Source: Sterolibacterium sp964521075
Lineage (GTDB): Bacteria; Pseudomonadota; Gammaproteobacteria; Burkholderiales; Rhodocyclaceae
Direction: 5' to 3'
NCBI GenBank assembly: GCA_964521075.1
Contig: CAZFPI010000007.1
Location: 1-42,727, forward strand
Length of the DNA: 42,727 nucleotides
The position numbers and the translations under genes were made by a program. The first letter of the stretch is position 1. Every line of letters starts with the position of its first letter. Below the pieces are notes generated by a model. It saw only the letters and a list, made by a program, of their open reading frames with translations. It was not told the origin of the DNA and did no database searches. Positions 24,525-32,281 of the stretch are shown here, piece after piece.

Positions 24525-25625
24525 ATGAGTTCTGCTGCCGCAGAAGTCCTGTTGCTGCCCTTTGCTACCGGCGATTTGCAATGGCCGCTGGCAGAGGCGG
24601 CGGAGGACGCACTCTTTCTCCGTGCCCGTGACGTCGCGGGCTTGTCCTCGCTGGCGGGGCAGGCGTCGCAGGGACAGCAGGGGGTACGGCAGGGTTTGCA
24701 GGGTTTGCAGGGTTTGCAGGGTTTGTTGTGCGTGCAGACGGACAAGACAGAAGCCGACATCCTGCAGCGTGCAGGCTATGCCCTCGTGTCGGCGGAGCAA
24801 CTTTCACACCGCCGCTTTCCCCTGGTCATGTTTTTACCCACCCGCTGCCGGGAGGAAAACCGCGCCCTGCTGGCGCGGGCGTTTCAGCTGGCCTTGCCAG
24901 GCGGCTATGTGCTTGCCAGCCAGGCCAATAACGAAGGTGCGCGCAGTGGCGAAGCCGACATGGCAAGGCTGGCAGGCAAGGTGCAAAGTCTTTCCGGAAA
25001 CAAATGCCGTGTTTTCTGGGCGAAAAAAGAAGAAGCCGTCGATGCCGCGCTGCTTGACGAGTGGCTGGCTCTCGATGCGCCAAGGCCCATTGAAGATGGC
25101 CGTTTCCTGAGTCGCCCCGGTTTGTTTGCCTGGTCGCGTATTGACGCGGCATCGGCCTTGCTGGCCCGTTGCCTTCCGGAAAATCTGGCAGGGAGCGGGG
25201 CGGATCTGGGGGCCGGTTTTGGTTTCCTCCCGGCGGAAGTCGTCCGGCGGTGTCCGCAGGTGAGGTCGATCGATCTGTATGAAGTCGAGGCGCGTGCCCT
25301 GGCCCTTGCCCGGCAAAATCTGGCCAATGTTTCTGACAAGGTGCGTTTTGATTATCTCTGGCATGACGTGACGGCAGGGCTGGTTTCCGGGCGTCGTTAT
25401 GATTTCATCATCAGCAATCCTCCCTTTCACCGCGGACATGCCGACCAGCCTGAAATTGGCCGTGCCTTTCTCGGGGCGGCTGCCGAAGGTTTGCGTGAAG
25501 GCGGGCGTTTCTGGCTGGTTGCCAATCGTCATCTGCCTTACGAGGAAGCCTTGCGCCGCCGTTTCCGTTCGGTGCACGAAGTATGTGCGGAACAGGGCTT
25601 CAAGGTGATCGAAGCCGTCAAATGA
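24525..25625 (+). CDS. RsmC/RlmG-like class I methyltransferase
   Basis: A SAM-dependent methyltransferase of the RsmC/RlmG family (guanine N2 methylation of rRNA in known members). The catalytic half is C-terminal: SAM motif I DLGAGFG at 227-233 and active-site motif SNPPFHRG, with NPPF at 298-301. The N-terminal half is a degenerate methyltransferase-like domain, as in RsmC. It is unusual in carrying a Gly-Leu-Gln triplet repeat near residues 57-67, encoded by four 9-bp tandem copies. The length of 366 residues is slightly longer than E. coli RsmC. Which rRNA position it modifies cannot be told from sequence. Confidence 0.82.
   Translation: MSSAAAEVLLLPFATGDLQWPLAEAAEDALFLRARDVAGLSSLAGQASQGQQGVRQGLQGLQGLQGLLCVQTDKTEADILQRAGYALVSAEQLSHRRFPLVMFLPTRCREENRALLARAFQLALPGGYVLASQANNEGARSGEADMARLAGKVQSLSGNKCRVFWAKKEEAVDAALLDEWLALDAPRPIEDGRFLSRPGLFAWSRIDAASALLARCLPENLAGSGADLGAGFGFLPAEVVRRCPQVRSIDLYEVEARALALARQNLANVSDKVRFDYLWHDVTAGLVSGRRYDFIISNPPFHRGHADQPEIGRAFLGAAAEGLREGGRFWLVANRHLPYEEALRRRFRSVHEVCAEQGFKVIEAVK
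24690..24725 (+). repeat. Four tandem copies of a 9-bp unit inside the methyltransferase gene
   Basis: CAGGGTTTG is repeated four times without mismatch and in frame, giving a Gly-Leu-Gln run. The repeat adds whole codons, so copy-number change would lengthen or shorten the N-terminal domain without a frameshift. Confidence 0.95.
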
Positions 25626-25657
25626 AGGATGCCTGAAGGAAGCCTGGAGGAGGTCTT

Positions 25658-26404
25658 GTGACTTCGAAAAATTCATCAAAAACCGTGAAGCTGGTAAAGC
25701 TGCTCGCTAATCTGGGTTATGGCAGTCGTCGTGAAGTCACACGCATGGTCGAAAACGGCTGGGTGACGAACGGAGAGGGCGAAGCCTGTTTGCCGGGTGA
25801 CGTCCTCGATCTGACCGATACAGCAGCCTATGCCGCGCTGCGGGTGGACGACGAACCGCTCGACCCGCCGCCGGGCATGATTCTGATGCTCAACAAACCT
25901 GCGGGTTATACCTGTTCCGCCAAGGATATTGGCACACTGATCTATGATCTTCTGCCGCCCCGGTTTCGCCTGCGCGACCCGCGGCTTTCCATGGTCGGCC
26001 GGCTGGATCGCGAAACTTCGGGTTTGTTGCTGCTGACGGACGACGGCCCCTTGCTTCACCGCATCATTTCGCCTAAATCGCAGGTGAGCAAGGTCTATGA
26101 AGTCTCATTGGCCCAGGAGCTCTCTGGCGAGGAAGCTGCAGTATTTGCGGCGGGGACCTTGATGCTCGAAGGAGAGGACACCCCCCTGGCTCCGGCAGAG
26201 CTACTTCACATCGGCGTACGCCGGGCCCGGATCACCCTGCACGAAGGACGTTATCACCAGGTGCGGCGCATGTTCGCCGCCGTGGGCAATCATGTGAATG
26301 ATCTTCGGCGTACCCGCGTGGGCGGCTTGTCTTTGGGCGATGTGCCGGAGGGGGAGTGGCGTTTGCTGGATGCAATGCAGATCGCCCGGATTTTCGAGCC
26401 ATGA
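25658..26404 (+). CDS. RsuA/RluB-family pseudouridine synthase
   Basis: An rRNA pseudouridine synthase of the RsuA/RluB/E/F subfamily. The N-terminal S4-like RNA-binding domain covers about residues 1-65 (KLLANLGYGSRREVTRMV). The catalytic domain has the motif GRLDRETSGLLLLT with the essential Asp, preceded by MILMLNKPAGYTCS. EGRYHQVRRMFAAVGN is the C-terminal family signature. It uses a GTG start after GGAGG. The 248-residue length and sequence fit RsuA (16S position 516) best, but RluE/RluF-type specificity cannot be excluded. Confidence 0.85.
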   Translation: MTSKNSSKTVKLVKLLANLGYGSRREVTRMVENGWVTNGEGEACLPGDVLDLTDTAAYAALRVDDEPLDPPPGMILMLNKPAGYTCSAKDIGTLIYDLLPPRFRLRDPRLSMVGRLDRETSGLLLLTDDGPLLHRIISPKSQVSKVYEVSLAQELSGEEAAVFAAGTLMLEGEDTPLAPAELLHIGVRRARITLHEGRYHQVRRMFAAVGNHVNDLRRTRVGGLSLGDVPEGEWRLLDAMQIARIFEP

Positions 26405-26596
26405 ATCACCCGTATCGGCGTGTGCCAATAAATATCCCGCTGGCCGAAGCTGAGGCAAACTACTGTCGGTAATTCGCCCTCCAGGCCGACGGAAAAACGT
26501 GCAATCGGAGGTTTGGCGTCCTCACCCAGAATGCTTCGGAAAACAAGGCATTCATGGTGGAATGCAGCGGTCAACTGCTGTTTTTATTGACCCATC
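26405..26596. other. Non-coding gap after rsuA-like gene
   Basis: About 190 bp between the pseudouridine synthase stop and the repeat next to cobU. I see no terminator with a T-run. The minus strand holds a protein-like open frame (to 26574) that runs into the pseudouridine synthase gene antisense. Its intergenic half reads like coding sequence but lacks a ribosome-binding site, so it may be a gene fragment or chance. Confidence 0.4.
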
Positions 26597-26702
26597 GCGA
26601 TGATGTATGAACCGCCGCCTGTAGGGGCAGCCTTTATGGCTGCGGCTGCCCGCAGTTCAGAGGCAAAATTTAATCTTCATCGTGCCGGATCAATAGGATT
26701 AT
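26597..26702 (+). repeat. Interspersed hairpin element, copy A
   Basis: About 105 bp that recur in inverted orientation at 35815-35910. Long blocks agree: GCGATG.TGTATGAA, GCAGCCTTTA, CAGTTCAGAGGCA, ATCTTCATCGTG and GGATCAATA. Copy A folds into a hairpin from TGAAC (26608) to GTTCA (26659) with the stem GGGCAGCC/GGCTGCCC. Its end touches the cobU stop codon (26699-26701). No transposase is encoded; the type is REP- or MITE-like. Confidence 0.85.
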
Positions 26703-27229
26703 TGCTTCGGCTTGAGCTGCAGGGGGAGCCCGGCGGCGATGAGGGTGACGCGTTGTGCACGGGTCGCGATTTCCTGGTTCAGGCGTCCTTGTTCATCGCG
26801 GAACACTCGGGCAAGCGCGTTTTCCGGCACGATGCTCCAGCCGACTTCGTTGCTGACGAGCAGGAGTTTTCCGGGGAGGGTGGGCAGGGCTTGCAGCAGT
26901 TTGCCGCGTTCTGGTTCCAGGCCGGGGCCCAGGAGCAGGTTGGTCAGCCATAGCGTGAGGCAGTCGACCAGAATCAGGCGATCCGGTCGGGCCAGTTCTC
27001 TTAGCCTGTCGGCCAGTTGCAGGGGTTCTTCGATGGTGCGCCATGTGGCGGGGCGGCGGCTTTGATGGTGCGCGATGCGGTGGGCCATTTCCTCATCGCC
27101 GCCGGTGGCCGTTGCCAGGTACAGTATCTCGCTACCTGTTCCATGGGCTTCGATGGCGCGCTGTTCTGCGTAGTGGCTTTTGCCCGAGCGCGCGCCGCCC
27201 AGGATCAACTCAATTTCTGCTTTCATCAT
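26699..27229 (-). CDS. cobU: Adenosylcobinamide kinase / adenosylcobinamide-phosphate guanylyltransferase
   Basis: A bifunctional enzyme of cobalamin nucleotide-loop assembly. It phosphorylates adenosylcobinamide and transfers GMP to give adenosylcobinamide-GDP. Walker A GGARSGKS is at about residues 11-18. HRIAHHQSRRPATWRT holds the guanylylated histidine region, and LVDCLTLWLTNLL and VSNEVGWSIVPEN are family motifs. The length of 176 residues is normal. It is transcribed away from cobTSC and its upstream region lacks its own riboswitch. The product is used by CobS. Confidence 0.95.
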   Translation of the reverse strand: MMKAEIELILGGARSGKSHYAEQRAIEAHGTGSEILYLATATGGDEEMAHRIAHHQSRRPATWRTIEEPLQLADRLRELARPDRLILVDCLTLWLTNLLLGPGLEPERGKLLQALPTLPGKLLLVSNEVGWSIVPENALARVFRDEQGRLNQEIATRAQRVTLIAAGLPLQLKPKQ

Positions 27230-27237
27230 GGGCGGCG

Positions 27238-27245
27238 AATATAAT
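27238..27245. promoter_or_regulatory. Overlapping divergent -10 boxes of cobU and cobT
   Basis: On the plus strand TATAAT (27240-27245) is a perfect -10 box placed just before the riboswitch; its -35 region (around CTGCTT) is poor. On the minus strand TATATT (27238-27243) occupies the same bases and would start cobU transcription about at its ATG (27229), giving a nearly leaderless mRNA. Both are pattern matches only. Confidence 0.45.
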
Positions 27246-27255
27246 CCACGCCGCG

Positions 27256-27450
27256 ATTCGGTGGGGGTGCCTCGTGACGTCAGCTTGGGTGATGATGTGA
27301 CGACGTGCTCCCGGGGAACACGGTGCGGGGCAACCCTATTCCGTGGCGGGCCCGCCGCTGTGTGTGGGGACGAAGGTCACATCAAGCCACTGGAGCAATC
27401 CGGGAAGGCGTGGCCGGAGAATGATCCATGAGCCAGAAGACCGACCGGTC
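27256..27450 (+). ncRNA. Cobalamin (B12) riboswitch upstream of cobTSC
   Basis: The 300-bp gap between cobU and cobT carries the conserved blocks of the adenosylcobalamin riboswitch in order. GGTGCC near 27266 is the 5' stem. GGGGAACACGGTG, then CAACCC, CGGGCCCGCCGCTGTG, GGGGACGA, GCCACTG and GGGAAGGCG follow. The B12 box is GAGCCAGAAGACC (27430-27442). It would switch off cobT-cobS-cobC when cobalamin is plentiful. Ends are approximate. Confidence 0.9.
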
Positions 27451-27515
27451 GATTTTTTTGATTGACGTACCTTTCTTTCAGGGATTGGAACCCCGGCAGG
27501 ATCGGTCGTCTTTTT
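27436..27515 (+). terminator. Putative expression-platform terminator of the B12 riboswitch
   Basis: The 3' half of the B12 box and following bases (GAAGACCGACCGG, 27436-27448) are partly complementary to CCGGCAGGATCGGTCGTC (27493-27510), which is followed at once by TTTTT (27511-27515). This would form a long-loop hairpin with small bulges ending 17 nt before the cobT start. Pairing is imperfect, so the mechanism is inferred. Confidence 0.45.
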
Positions 27516-27531
27516 GAAATGGAAGAATCGG

Positions 27532-28599
27532 ATGCATTCAAATATGGATACGCTTCAGGTCGTCTCGCTCGTTCCCCCGCTGGATCGTCGTCGCAGTGAG
27601 GAAATTCAGCATTTTATTGATCGCAAGACCAAGCCTGTCGGCAGCCTCGGGCGGCTGGAGTCGCTTGCCTTGCAGCTTGCCTTGATCCAGCAAACGGATA
27701 AACCGGTGATCAGCTCGCCCACTTTGCTGGTGTGCGCGGGGGATCACGGGGCGGCGCGGGCAGGCGTTTCGCCCTATCCGCAGGATGTGACCTGGCAGAT
27801 GGTCGAGAATTTTCTGGCGGGCGGGGCAGCCATCAACGCGCTCACGCGTGTCGCAGGCGTTGAGCTACGCGTTGCCGATGCGGGGGTTGCTCACGATTTC
27901 GGTAGCCGCCCCGGCTTGATTGACGCCAAAATCAGCCCGACGGGCACGGCTTCCTGGCTGGAGGGGGCAGCGATGACCCCGGGGCAGTGCTTGCAGGCCA
28001 TGGAAAATGGTGCGGCCTGCGTGAAAGACCTGGCGGAGTCAGGCTGCAATGCCCTGGGTTTCGGGGAGATGGGGATTGGCAACACGGCCTCTGCGTCGTT
28101 GCTGACACATTGCTTGACCGGCGCACCGCTGGATGTGGTCGTTGGGCGCGGGGCGGGGCTGGATGACGCGGGGCTGGCGAGAAAACGGGCCTTGCTGGCG
28201 CAGGGCCTGGCCTTGTATTCCGGTCCACGCGAGGATGCGCTGGCGGTGCTTGGCCGTTTTGGCGGCTTTGAAATGGCCATGATGACCGGGGCCATGCTGG
28301 AAGCGGCTCGCCGCCGCATGGTGTTGCTGATCGACGGATTTATCGTGACGGCAGCCTTGCTCGTGGCCTGGCGCATTCAGCCGGCAGTGCTTGATTACTG
28401 TGTGTTTTCCCATCGCTCGGAGGAGCCGGGGCATCGCCATCAGCATGCCACGCTTGGAGTTTCGCCCTTGCTGGATCTTTTTCTTCGGCTGGGTGAGGGG
28501 ACGGGGGCCGCACTGGCTTTTCCACTCTTGCGGGCGGCGTGTGCCTTCATGAACGAGATGGCCAGCTTTGAGTCGGCGGGGGTTTCGGATAAGTCATGA
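27532..28599 (+). CDS. cobT: Nicotinate-nucleotide--dimethylbenzimidazole phosphoribosyltransferase
   Basis: Makes alpha-ribazole 5'-phosphate from dimethylbenzimidazole and nicotinate mononucleotide, activating the lower ligand of cobalamin. KPVGSLGRLESLALQLA, VCAGDHGAARAGVSPYP, GFGEMGIGNTASASLL and the C-terminal LGEGTGAALAFPLL (holding the catalytic glutamate) are signatures. I chose the ATG with GGAAG seven bases upstream; an ATG four codons later is also possible, and an upstream TTG is less likely. Length about 355 residues. It is the first gene behind the riboswitch and overlaps cobS by ATGA. Confidence 0.96.
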   Translation: MHSNMDTLQVVSLVPPLDRRRSEEIQHFIDRKTKPVGSLGRLESLALQLALIQQTDKPVISSPTLLVCAGDHGAARAGVSPYPQDVTWQMVENFLAGGAAINALTRVAGVELRVADAGVAHDFGSRPGLIDAKISPTGTASWLEGAAMTPGQCLQAMENGAACVKDLAESGCNALGFGEMGIGNTASASLLTHCLTGAPLDVVVGRGAGLDDAGLARKRALLAQGLALYSGPREDALAVLGRFGGFEMAMMTGAMLEAARRRMVLLIDGFIVTAALLVAWRIQPAVLDYCVFSHRSEEPGHRHQHATLGVSPLLDLFLRLGEGTGAALAFPLLRAACAFMNEMASFESAGVSDKS

Positions 28600-29363
28600 G
28601 GCCTGCATTGGAGGCTTTTTGGGCGGCGTTGAGATTTTTCACGCGCCTGCCTACTCCCGTCAGCGTGGGGCATTCGCAGGCGGGGCTTGACCAGGCCGCA
28701 CGGTTTTTTCCGCTGGTGGGCTGGATCATCGGCGGGATCGGGGCTGCTGTCACAGAAACGGCGGCCTTGGGCCTGCCCGTTTCTGTGGCCATTTTGCTGG
28801 GGATGGTGGCAACCTTGCTGGCGACGGGAGCCTTTCATGAGGATGGCCTGGCCGATAGCTGCGATGGCTTCGGCGGTGGTTGGGACAGGGCGCAGATACT
28901 TGCCATCATGAAAGATTCGCGTATCGGCAGTTATGGGGCCATCGGAATCGGCATGGTCTTGCTCATCAAGTTCAATGCCTTGCTGGAAATCGACGCAGGC
29001 GCACCACCGCCCGCTCTGGCTCTGGCCTTGCTGGCCGGACATGCCATTTCACGTCTGGCTCCGGTCGTGGTCATGCGATGGCTGGATTATGCGCGGGAGG
29101 ATGATTCGTCAAAATCGAAGCCTCTGGTGCAGTCCATTGATGGCGCAACTCTGGGCTGGGCCGGGCTGTTTGGCCTGCTGCCGTGCTTTTTGCTGTCGCC
29201 ACAGGCTGCGGTGTATGGCATGGGGGCGGTTTTTCTGGTGGCTTTTCTGGCTATCCGGTACTTCCGCCGTCGGCTGGGGGGCTACACCGGTGATAGCCTG
29301 GGGGCGACACAGCAACTGGCGGAAATTGCCTTCTATTGCGGATTGCTATGCGCCTCCACCTGA
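28596..29363 (+). CDS. cobS: Adenosylcobinamide-GDP ribazoletransferase (cobalamin synthase)
   Basis: A polytopic inner-membrane enzyme that joins adenosylcobinamide-GDP to alpha-ribazole(-phosphate). The conserved acidic motif FHEDGLADSCDGFGGGWD lies at about residues 80-97, preceded by ALRFFTRLP near the N-terminus. Some six hydrophobic segments span the 255 residues. A PPP motif (GAPPPALAL) lies mid-protein. It overlaps cobT by 4 bp and cobC by 16 bp. Confidence 0.95.
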   Translation: MRPALEAFWAALRFFTRLPTPVSVGHSQAGLDQAARFFPLVGWIIGGIGAAVTETAALGLPVSVAILLGMVATLLATGAFHEDGLADSCDGFGGGWDRAQILAIMKDSRIGSYGAIGIGMVLLIKFNALLEIDAGAPPPALALALLAGHAISRLAPVVVMRWLDYAREDDSSKSKPLVQSIDGATLGWAGLFGLLPCFLLSPQAAVYGMGAVFLVAFLAIRYFRRRLGGYTGDSLGATQQLAEIAFYCGLLCAST

Positions 29364-29872
29364 TTCGTCATCCCGAGCCTCTGGTCGAAGTGGGCATCTG
29401 TTATGGGCGTAGCAATCTCGGGCTGCGTTTTCCCGCCGAAGAGGCAGCGGCAGATTTGCGCCCGCAGCTTCGGCATTTGCCTGTTGGGCTTCCTCTGTTT
29501 TCCAGTCCGTTGCGGCGATGTCTCGAACTGGCCGCTGCCTTGCATCCGGCTCCCCGCATTGATGGCCGTTTGCAGGAATTGCACTTTGGCGAATGGGAGA
29601 TGCGAAGCTGGGAAGACATTGGTTTTTCGGCCTTGAACGACTGGGCAGCCGATCCGCTGGGTTTTGTGCCGCCCGGCGGGGAATCGGCCAATGGGCTGAG
29701 GCTGCGGGTCGAGGACTTTCTGGCAGAGCTTGAGCAAGAATGCGATGAGGCCGTGCTGGTTACCCACGCGGGAGTTATCAAAACGCTCGTGGGCAAGGCG
29801 GGGGGCTTGCCTGCGGCGGAATGGCTGGTCGTGGAAATCGCCTACGCCAGCCTGACGACTGTTTCGCTGTAG
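29348..29872 (+). CDS. cobC: Alpha-ribazole phosphatase (histidine phosphatase family)
   Basis: Removes the 5' phosphate from alpha-ribazole phosphate or from adenosylcobalamin phosphate. The phosphohistidine motif is LIRHPEP (RHP in place of the commoner RHG) at the N-terminus. SPLRRCLELA, ELHFGEWEMRSW and VTHAGVIKTL are the other active-site segments. The ATG giving MRLHLIRH was chosen; a TTG four codons upstream is possible. Length 174 residues. Its position after cobS supports CobC over a generic phosphoglycerate-mutase homologue. It ends 7 bp from the convergent transporter gene. Confidence 0.9.
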   Translation: MRLHLIRHPEPLVEVGICYGRSNLGLRFPAEEAAADLRPQLRHLPVGLPLFSSPLRRCLELAAALHPAPRIDGRLQELHFGEWEMRSWEDIGFSALNDWAADPLGFVPPGGESANGLRLRVEDFLAELEQECDEAVLVTHAGVIKTLVGKAGGLPAAEWLVVEIAYASLTTVSL

Positions 29873-29879
29873 AACTTCT

Positions 29880-30950
29880 TCAGAAGTGCAGCCGTCGGGC
29901 GTGTCGCAGCAAATGACGTAAAAGCCCGACAAAAACCACGCCCCAGGCCAGAAGTGCGATGCCAAGAAATATCGGCGGCAGACTGGAGAGAAAGCCGAAG
30001 CCCATGGCGTCGATCATTTCGTGGGTGCTGGCAGCGTACATGCCCAGCGGGAAGACGGCTCCCCAATAAAGCGGGTCATATTTGAACGGAAAGCGGCGGT
30101 AGAGGTGACGCCACAGGGCCAGGATGATGAGCATGGGAATCCACCATGTGCCGGTGGCCCAGTAGAACACGGTAAACCCCTTGATGAAAGGAATCAGGGA
30201 AAGCAGGAAGGGGGCGTGTGATGAGTTGAGGATCAGCAGGGAACCGGCCAGGGTGGAGATGGCCATGGCACCCATGTTGATCCAGTATGGCGGTGACAAG
30301 TCCCCCGGGGCCAGCGTGAAGAAGGTGTAGCGGTAAAAGATGAGCGACATCATCCAGATGTAGAGCATGCCGCCCCAAAGCCACATCGACAAGGCCAGGA
30401 AGTTGAGTTCCAGTCGGCTGGGCTGGTCGAAATGCGGGGCCAGGAGTGCGCTCAGGACAGCAATGGATTGTGTGGCTACGACGGCCAGCAGCCAGGCCCC
30501 GTTGATGCCCTGGTCGAGCGTGGGCTTGTGTTCCTTGATAGTGATGCCGGTGAAGATGGTGTAAGTCAGGCCAAGCCAGAGCAGGAGGGCTGTGATCCAC
30601 AGCAGGGTGGCGGTACGTTCGTCGCCTGTCATGATGATGAACTGGCTGCCCAGAACACTGGTTCCCGCAACCAGCGTAAAGAAACCCGGGCCGCGCAGGT
30701 GGTCGGTCAGGTCTTCGAACATTCTGCGGGGGTGGCGAAGGATTCTTAGCAGGGTCAGCCCCCACAATGCTGCATAGACGCCGATATTGAGCGCGAACAG
30801 CAGGCGGGCGAGTGCAGGTTGCCCCAGTCGCCAGGCGGCAATGGAGATGATGCCGGTGGCCATGACCATGCCGAAATAGGCGGGAGACAAGCCCGCCAGA
30901 TGCAGGGCGGCCGGTTCGCCGGGGGCGGGGTGCGTGGAGGAGGGGTTCAT
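29880..30950 (-). CDS. TDT-family transporter (TehA/SLAC1-like)
   Basis: A polytopic inner-membrane protein with about ten transmembrane helices, of the tellurite-resistance/dicarboxylate transporter (TDT) family that includes TehA, Mae1 and SLAC1 anion channels. LSPAYFGMVMATGIISIA is the typical first helix. Phe and Gly residues line the helices as in SLAC1-like pores. Substrate cannot be told. Two starts are possible: the ATG at 30950 (chosen; AAGG upstream) or one 14 codons earlier at 30992. It follows the diguanylate cyclase gene on the same strand, so the two may be cotranscribed. Confidence 0.8.
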   Translation of the reverse strand: MNPSSTHPAPGEPAALHLAGLSPAYFGMVMATGIISIAAWRLGQPALARLLFALNIGVYAALWGLTLLRILRHPRRMFEDLTDHLRGPGFFTLVAGTSVLGSQFIIMTGDERTATLLWITALLLWLGLTYTIFTGITIKEHKPTLDQGINGAWLLAVVATQSIAVLSALLAPHFDQPSRLELNFLALSMWLWGGMLYIWMMSLIFYRYTFFTLAPGDLSPPYWINMGAMAISTLAGSLLILNSSHAPFLLSLIPFIKGFTVFYWATGTWWIPMLIILALWRHLYRRFPFKYDPLYWGAVFPLGMYAASTHEMIDAMGFGFLSSLPPIFLGIALLAWGVVFVGLLRHLLRHARRLHF

Positions 30951-31014
30951 GAGTTTGTCGACCTTGCCTGGAGTAATGGGTTCCTGGCGCATGAATCCGG
31001 CGGCGCGGTGGTGG

Positions 31015-32202
31015 TCAGCTGGCAGGAACGGCTGTTTGCCGAAAAAGTTTCCATGTTCCCTTGTCGCGCTTGGCTTCGTACATTGCCGAGTCGGCAGAAC
31101 GTTTCAGTGCCTCGATTTCATCGGCGTCCAGCGGGAAAAGGGCGAACCCCAGGCTGCCTGTTACACCGACTTCGCCCGCACTGGTCGGGATGGGCTGGGC
31201 AATGGTGGCCAAAAGACGCTCAGCCATGATTTCCAGATTTTTTTGCTCTCCGGGCATGTCCAGCATGAGCATGAATTCGTCGCCACCATGCCGGCCAACG
31301 AAATCTGTGCCACGCAGGATGCTGCGGAGCCTGTCGGAGATGACCCGGAGGACTTCATCGCCGATGGCGTGACCATAGCGGTCGTTGATCGGCTTGAATC
31401 CGTCGAGATCGAGATAGCCCAGGGCAAAACGGCGTTGCGGATCGTCGTTGCCATATTGCACCATGCGCTCATGAAGCCGGGCGTCGAAGTTGCGCCGGTT
31501 GGCCAGGCCCGTCAAAGGGTCGGTTTTGGCCAGATGCATGAATTTTTCACGTTCGGCATCGCGTTCGTGCTTGAGTACGGCGGCTGTGTATTCGTAGATG
31601 AAGGCCATCATCGAAATCACGGTGAGATTGAGGAAGGTCACGACGAAATTCAGGATGTTCATCTTGTCAGGGTCGTGCACCGTCTGGATGAACTCGATGC
31701 CAATGGATTCGGCGAGGATGAAGGTGGTGGCGATGCTGAGCGTGATCATGACAATTTTTTTGCCAAGTGGCTGGCCGCCGAAGAAATAGGCCGTCAGTGG
31801 CGGGATCACGAGCAACTGGACGACGGGGGAGACCGCTGGGCCACCGGATAGCAGGATGCCGCCGACGATGATGGCGAGAATGACGGTGATGGCGGCGTGA
31901 CTGGCCAGGTCGTAATCGCCGTGAAGGCGCAGATGCCGGGGGGAGTACATGAACCATCCCGAGGCGGGAAGAATCAGGAGCGATGCCAGGATATTGGATC
32001 GCATCGGGAAGCCGGAGAGCAGGATCATGCTCAGGGCGATGAGCGCACCGACGGCGAGTGTCAGCATCGAAGCCACCAGAATCTGCGCCCGGTTGAAAGT
32101 ATCCGGATCATTTCGCAGTGCCGGATGGATGAAATGATTGACGAGACGAGCGACAGGATTACGCGTGGAATTCGTAGATTCCGCAGATTCGCTGGTGTTC
32201 AT
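31015..32202 (-). CDS. Membrane-bound diguanylate cyclase (GGDEF)
   Basis: Makes cyclic di-GMP from two GTP. The N-terminal about 205 residues contain some six hydrophobic helices forming an uncharacterised membrane sensor region. A short helical linker (HERDAEREKFMHLAKTDPLTGLANRR) leads to the GGDEF domain. The active-site GGDEF is intact at 306-310. An RGTD sequence (297-300) exactly five residues before it is a complete inhibitory I-site, so product feedback is expected. There is no EAL domain. The start codon is preceded by an 8-bp tandem repeat that adds three more ATGs. Confidence 0.9.
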   Translation of the reverse strand: MNTSESAESTNSTRNPVARLVNHFIHPALRNDPDTFNRAQILVASMLTLAVGALIALSMILLSGFPMRSNILASLLILPASGWFMYSPRHLRLHGDYDLASHAAITVILAIIVGGILLSGGPAVSPVVQLLVIPPLTAYFFGGQPLGKKIVMITLSIATTFILAESIGIEFIQTVHDPDKMNILNFVVTFLNLTVISMMAFIYEYTAAVLKHERDAEREKFMHLAKTDPLTGLANRRNFDARLHERMVQYGNDDPQRRFALGYLDLDGFKPINDRYGHAIGDEVLRVISDRLRSILRGTDFVGRHGGDEFMLMLDMPGEQKNLEIMAERLLATIAQPIPTSAGEVGVTGSLGFALFPLDADEIEALKRSADSAMYEAKRDKGTWKLFRQTAVPAS

Positions 32203-32226
32203 GGGGTCATGGGATCATGAGGTCAT
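32203..32226 (-). repeat. 8-bp tandem repeat with chained ATGs before the diguanylate cyclase
   Basis: On the minus strand ATGACCTC, ATGATCCC and ATGACCCC follow one another and run straight into the ATGAACAC of the real start. This makes four ATGs with an 8-bp period (32226, 32218, 32210, 32202). Each of the first three opens a three-codon frame whose TGA overlaps the next ATG as ATGA. Confidence 0.9.
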
Positions 32227-32281
32227 GGGTCGGGGCAGGGTTTGTCGTGGCTGTCCGGATGGTAATTCACCGAACGGTTAA

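Noticed and set aside
23364..24800. 478-codon minus-strand ORF
   Set aside because: Antisense to purA and the start of the methyltransferase gene; includes a repeat-driven LQTLQT run that is only the complement of the 9-bp array.
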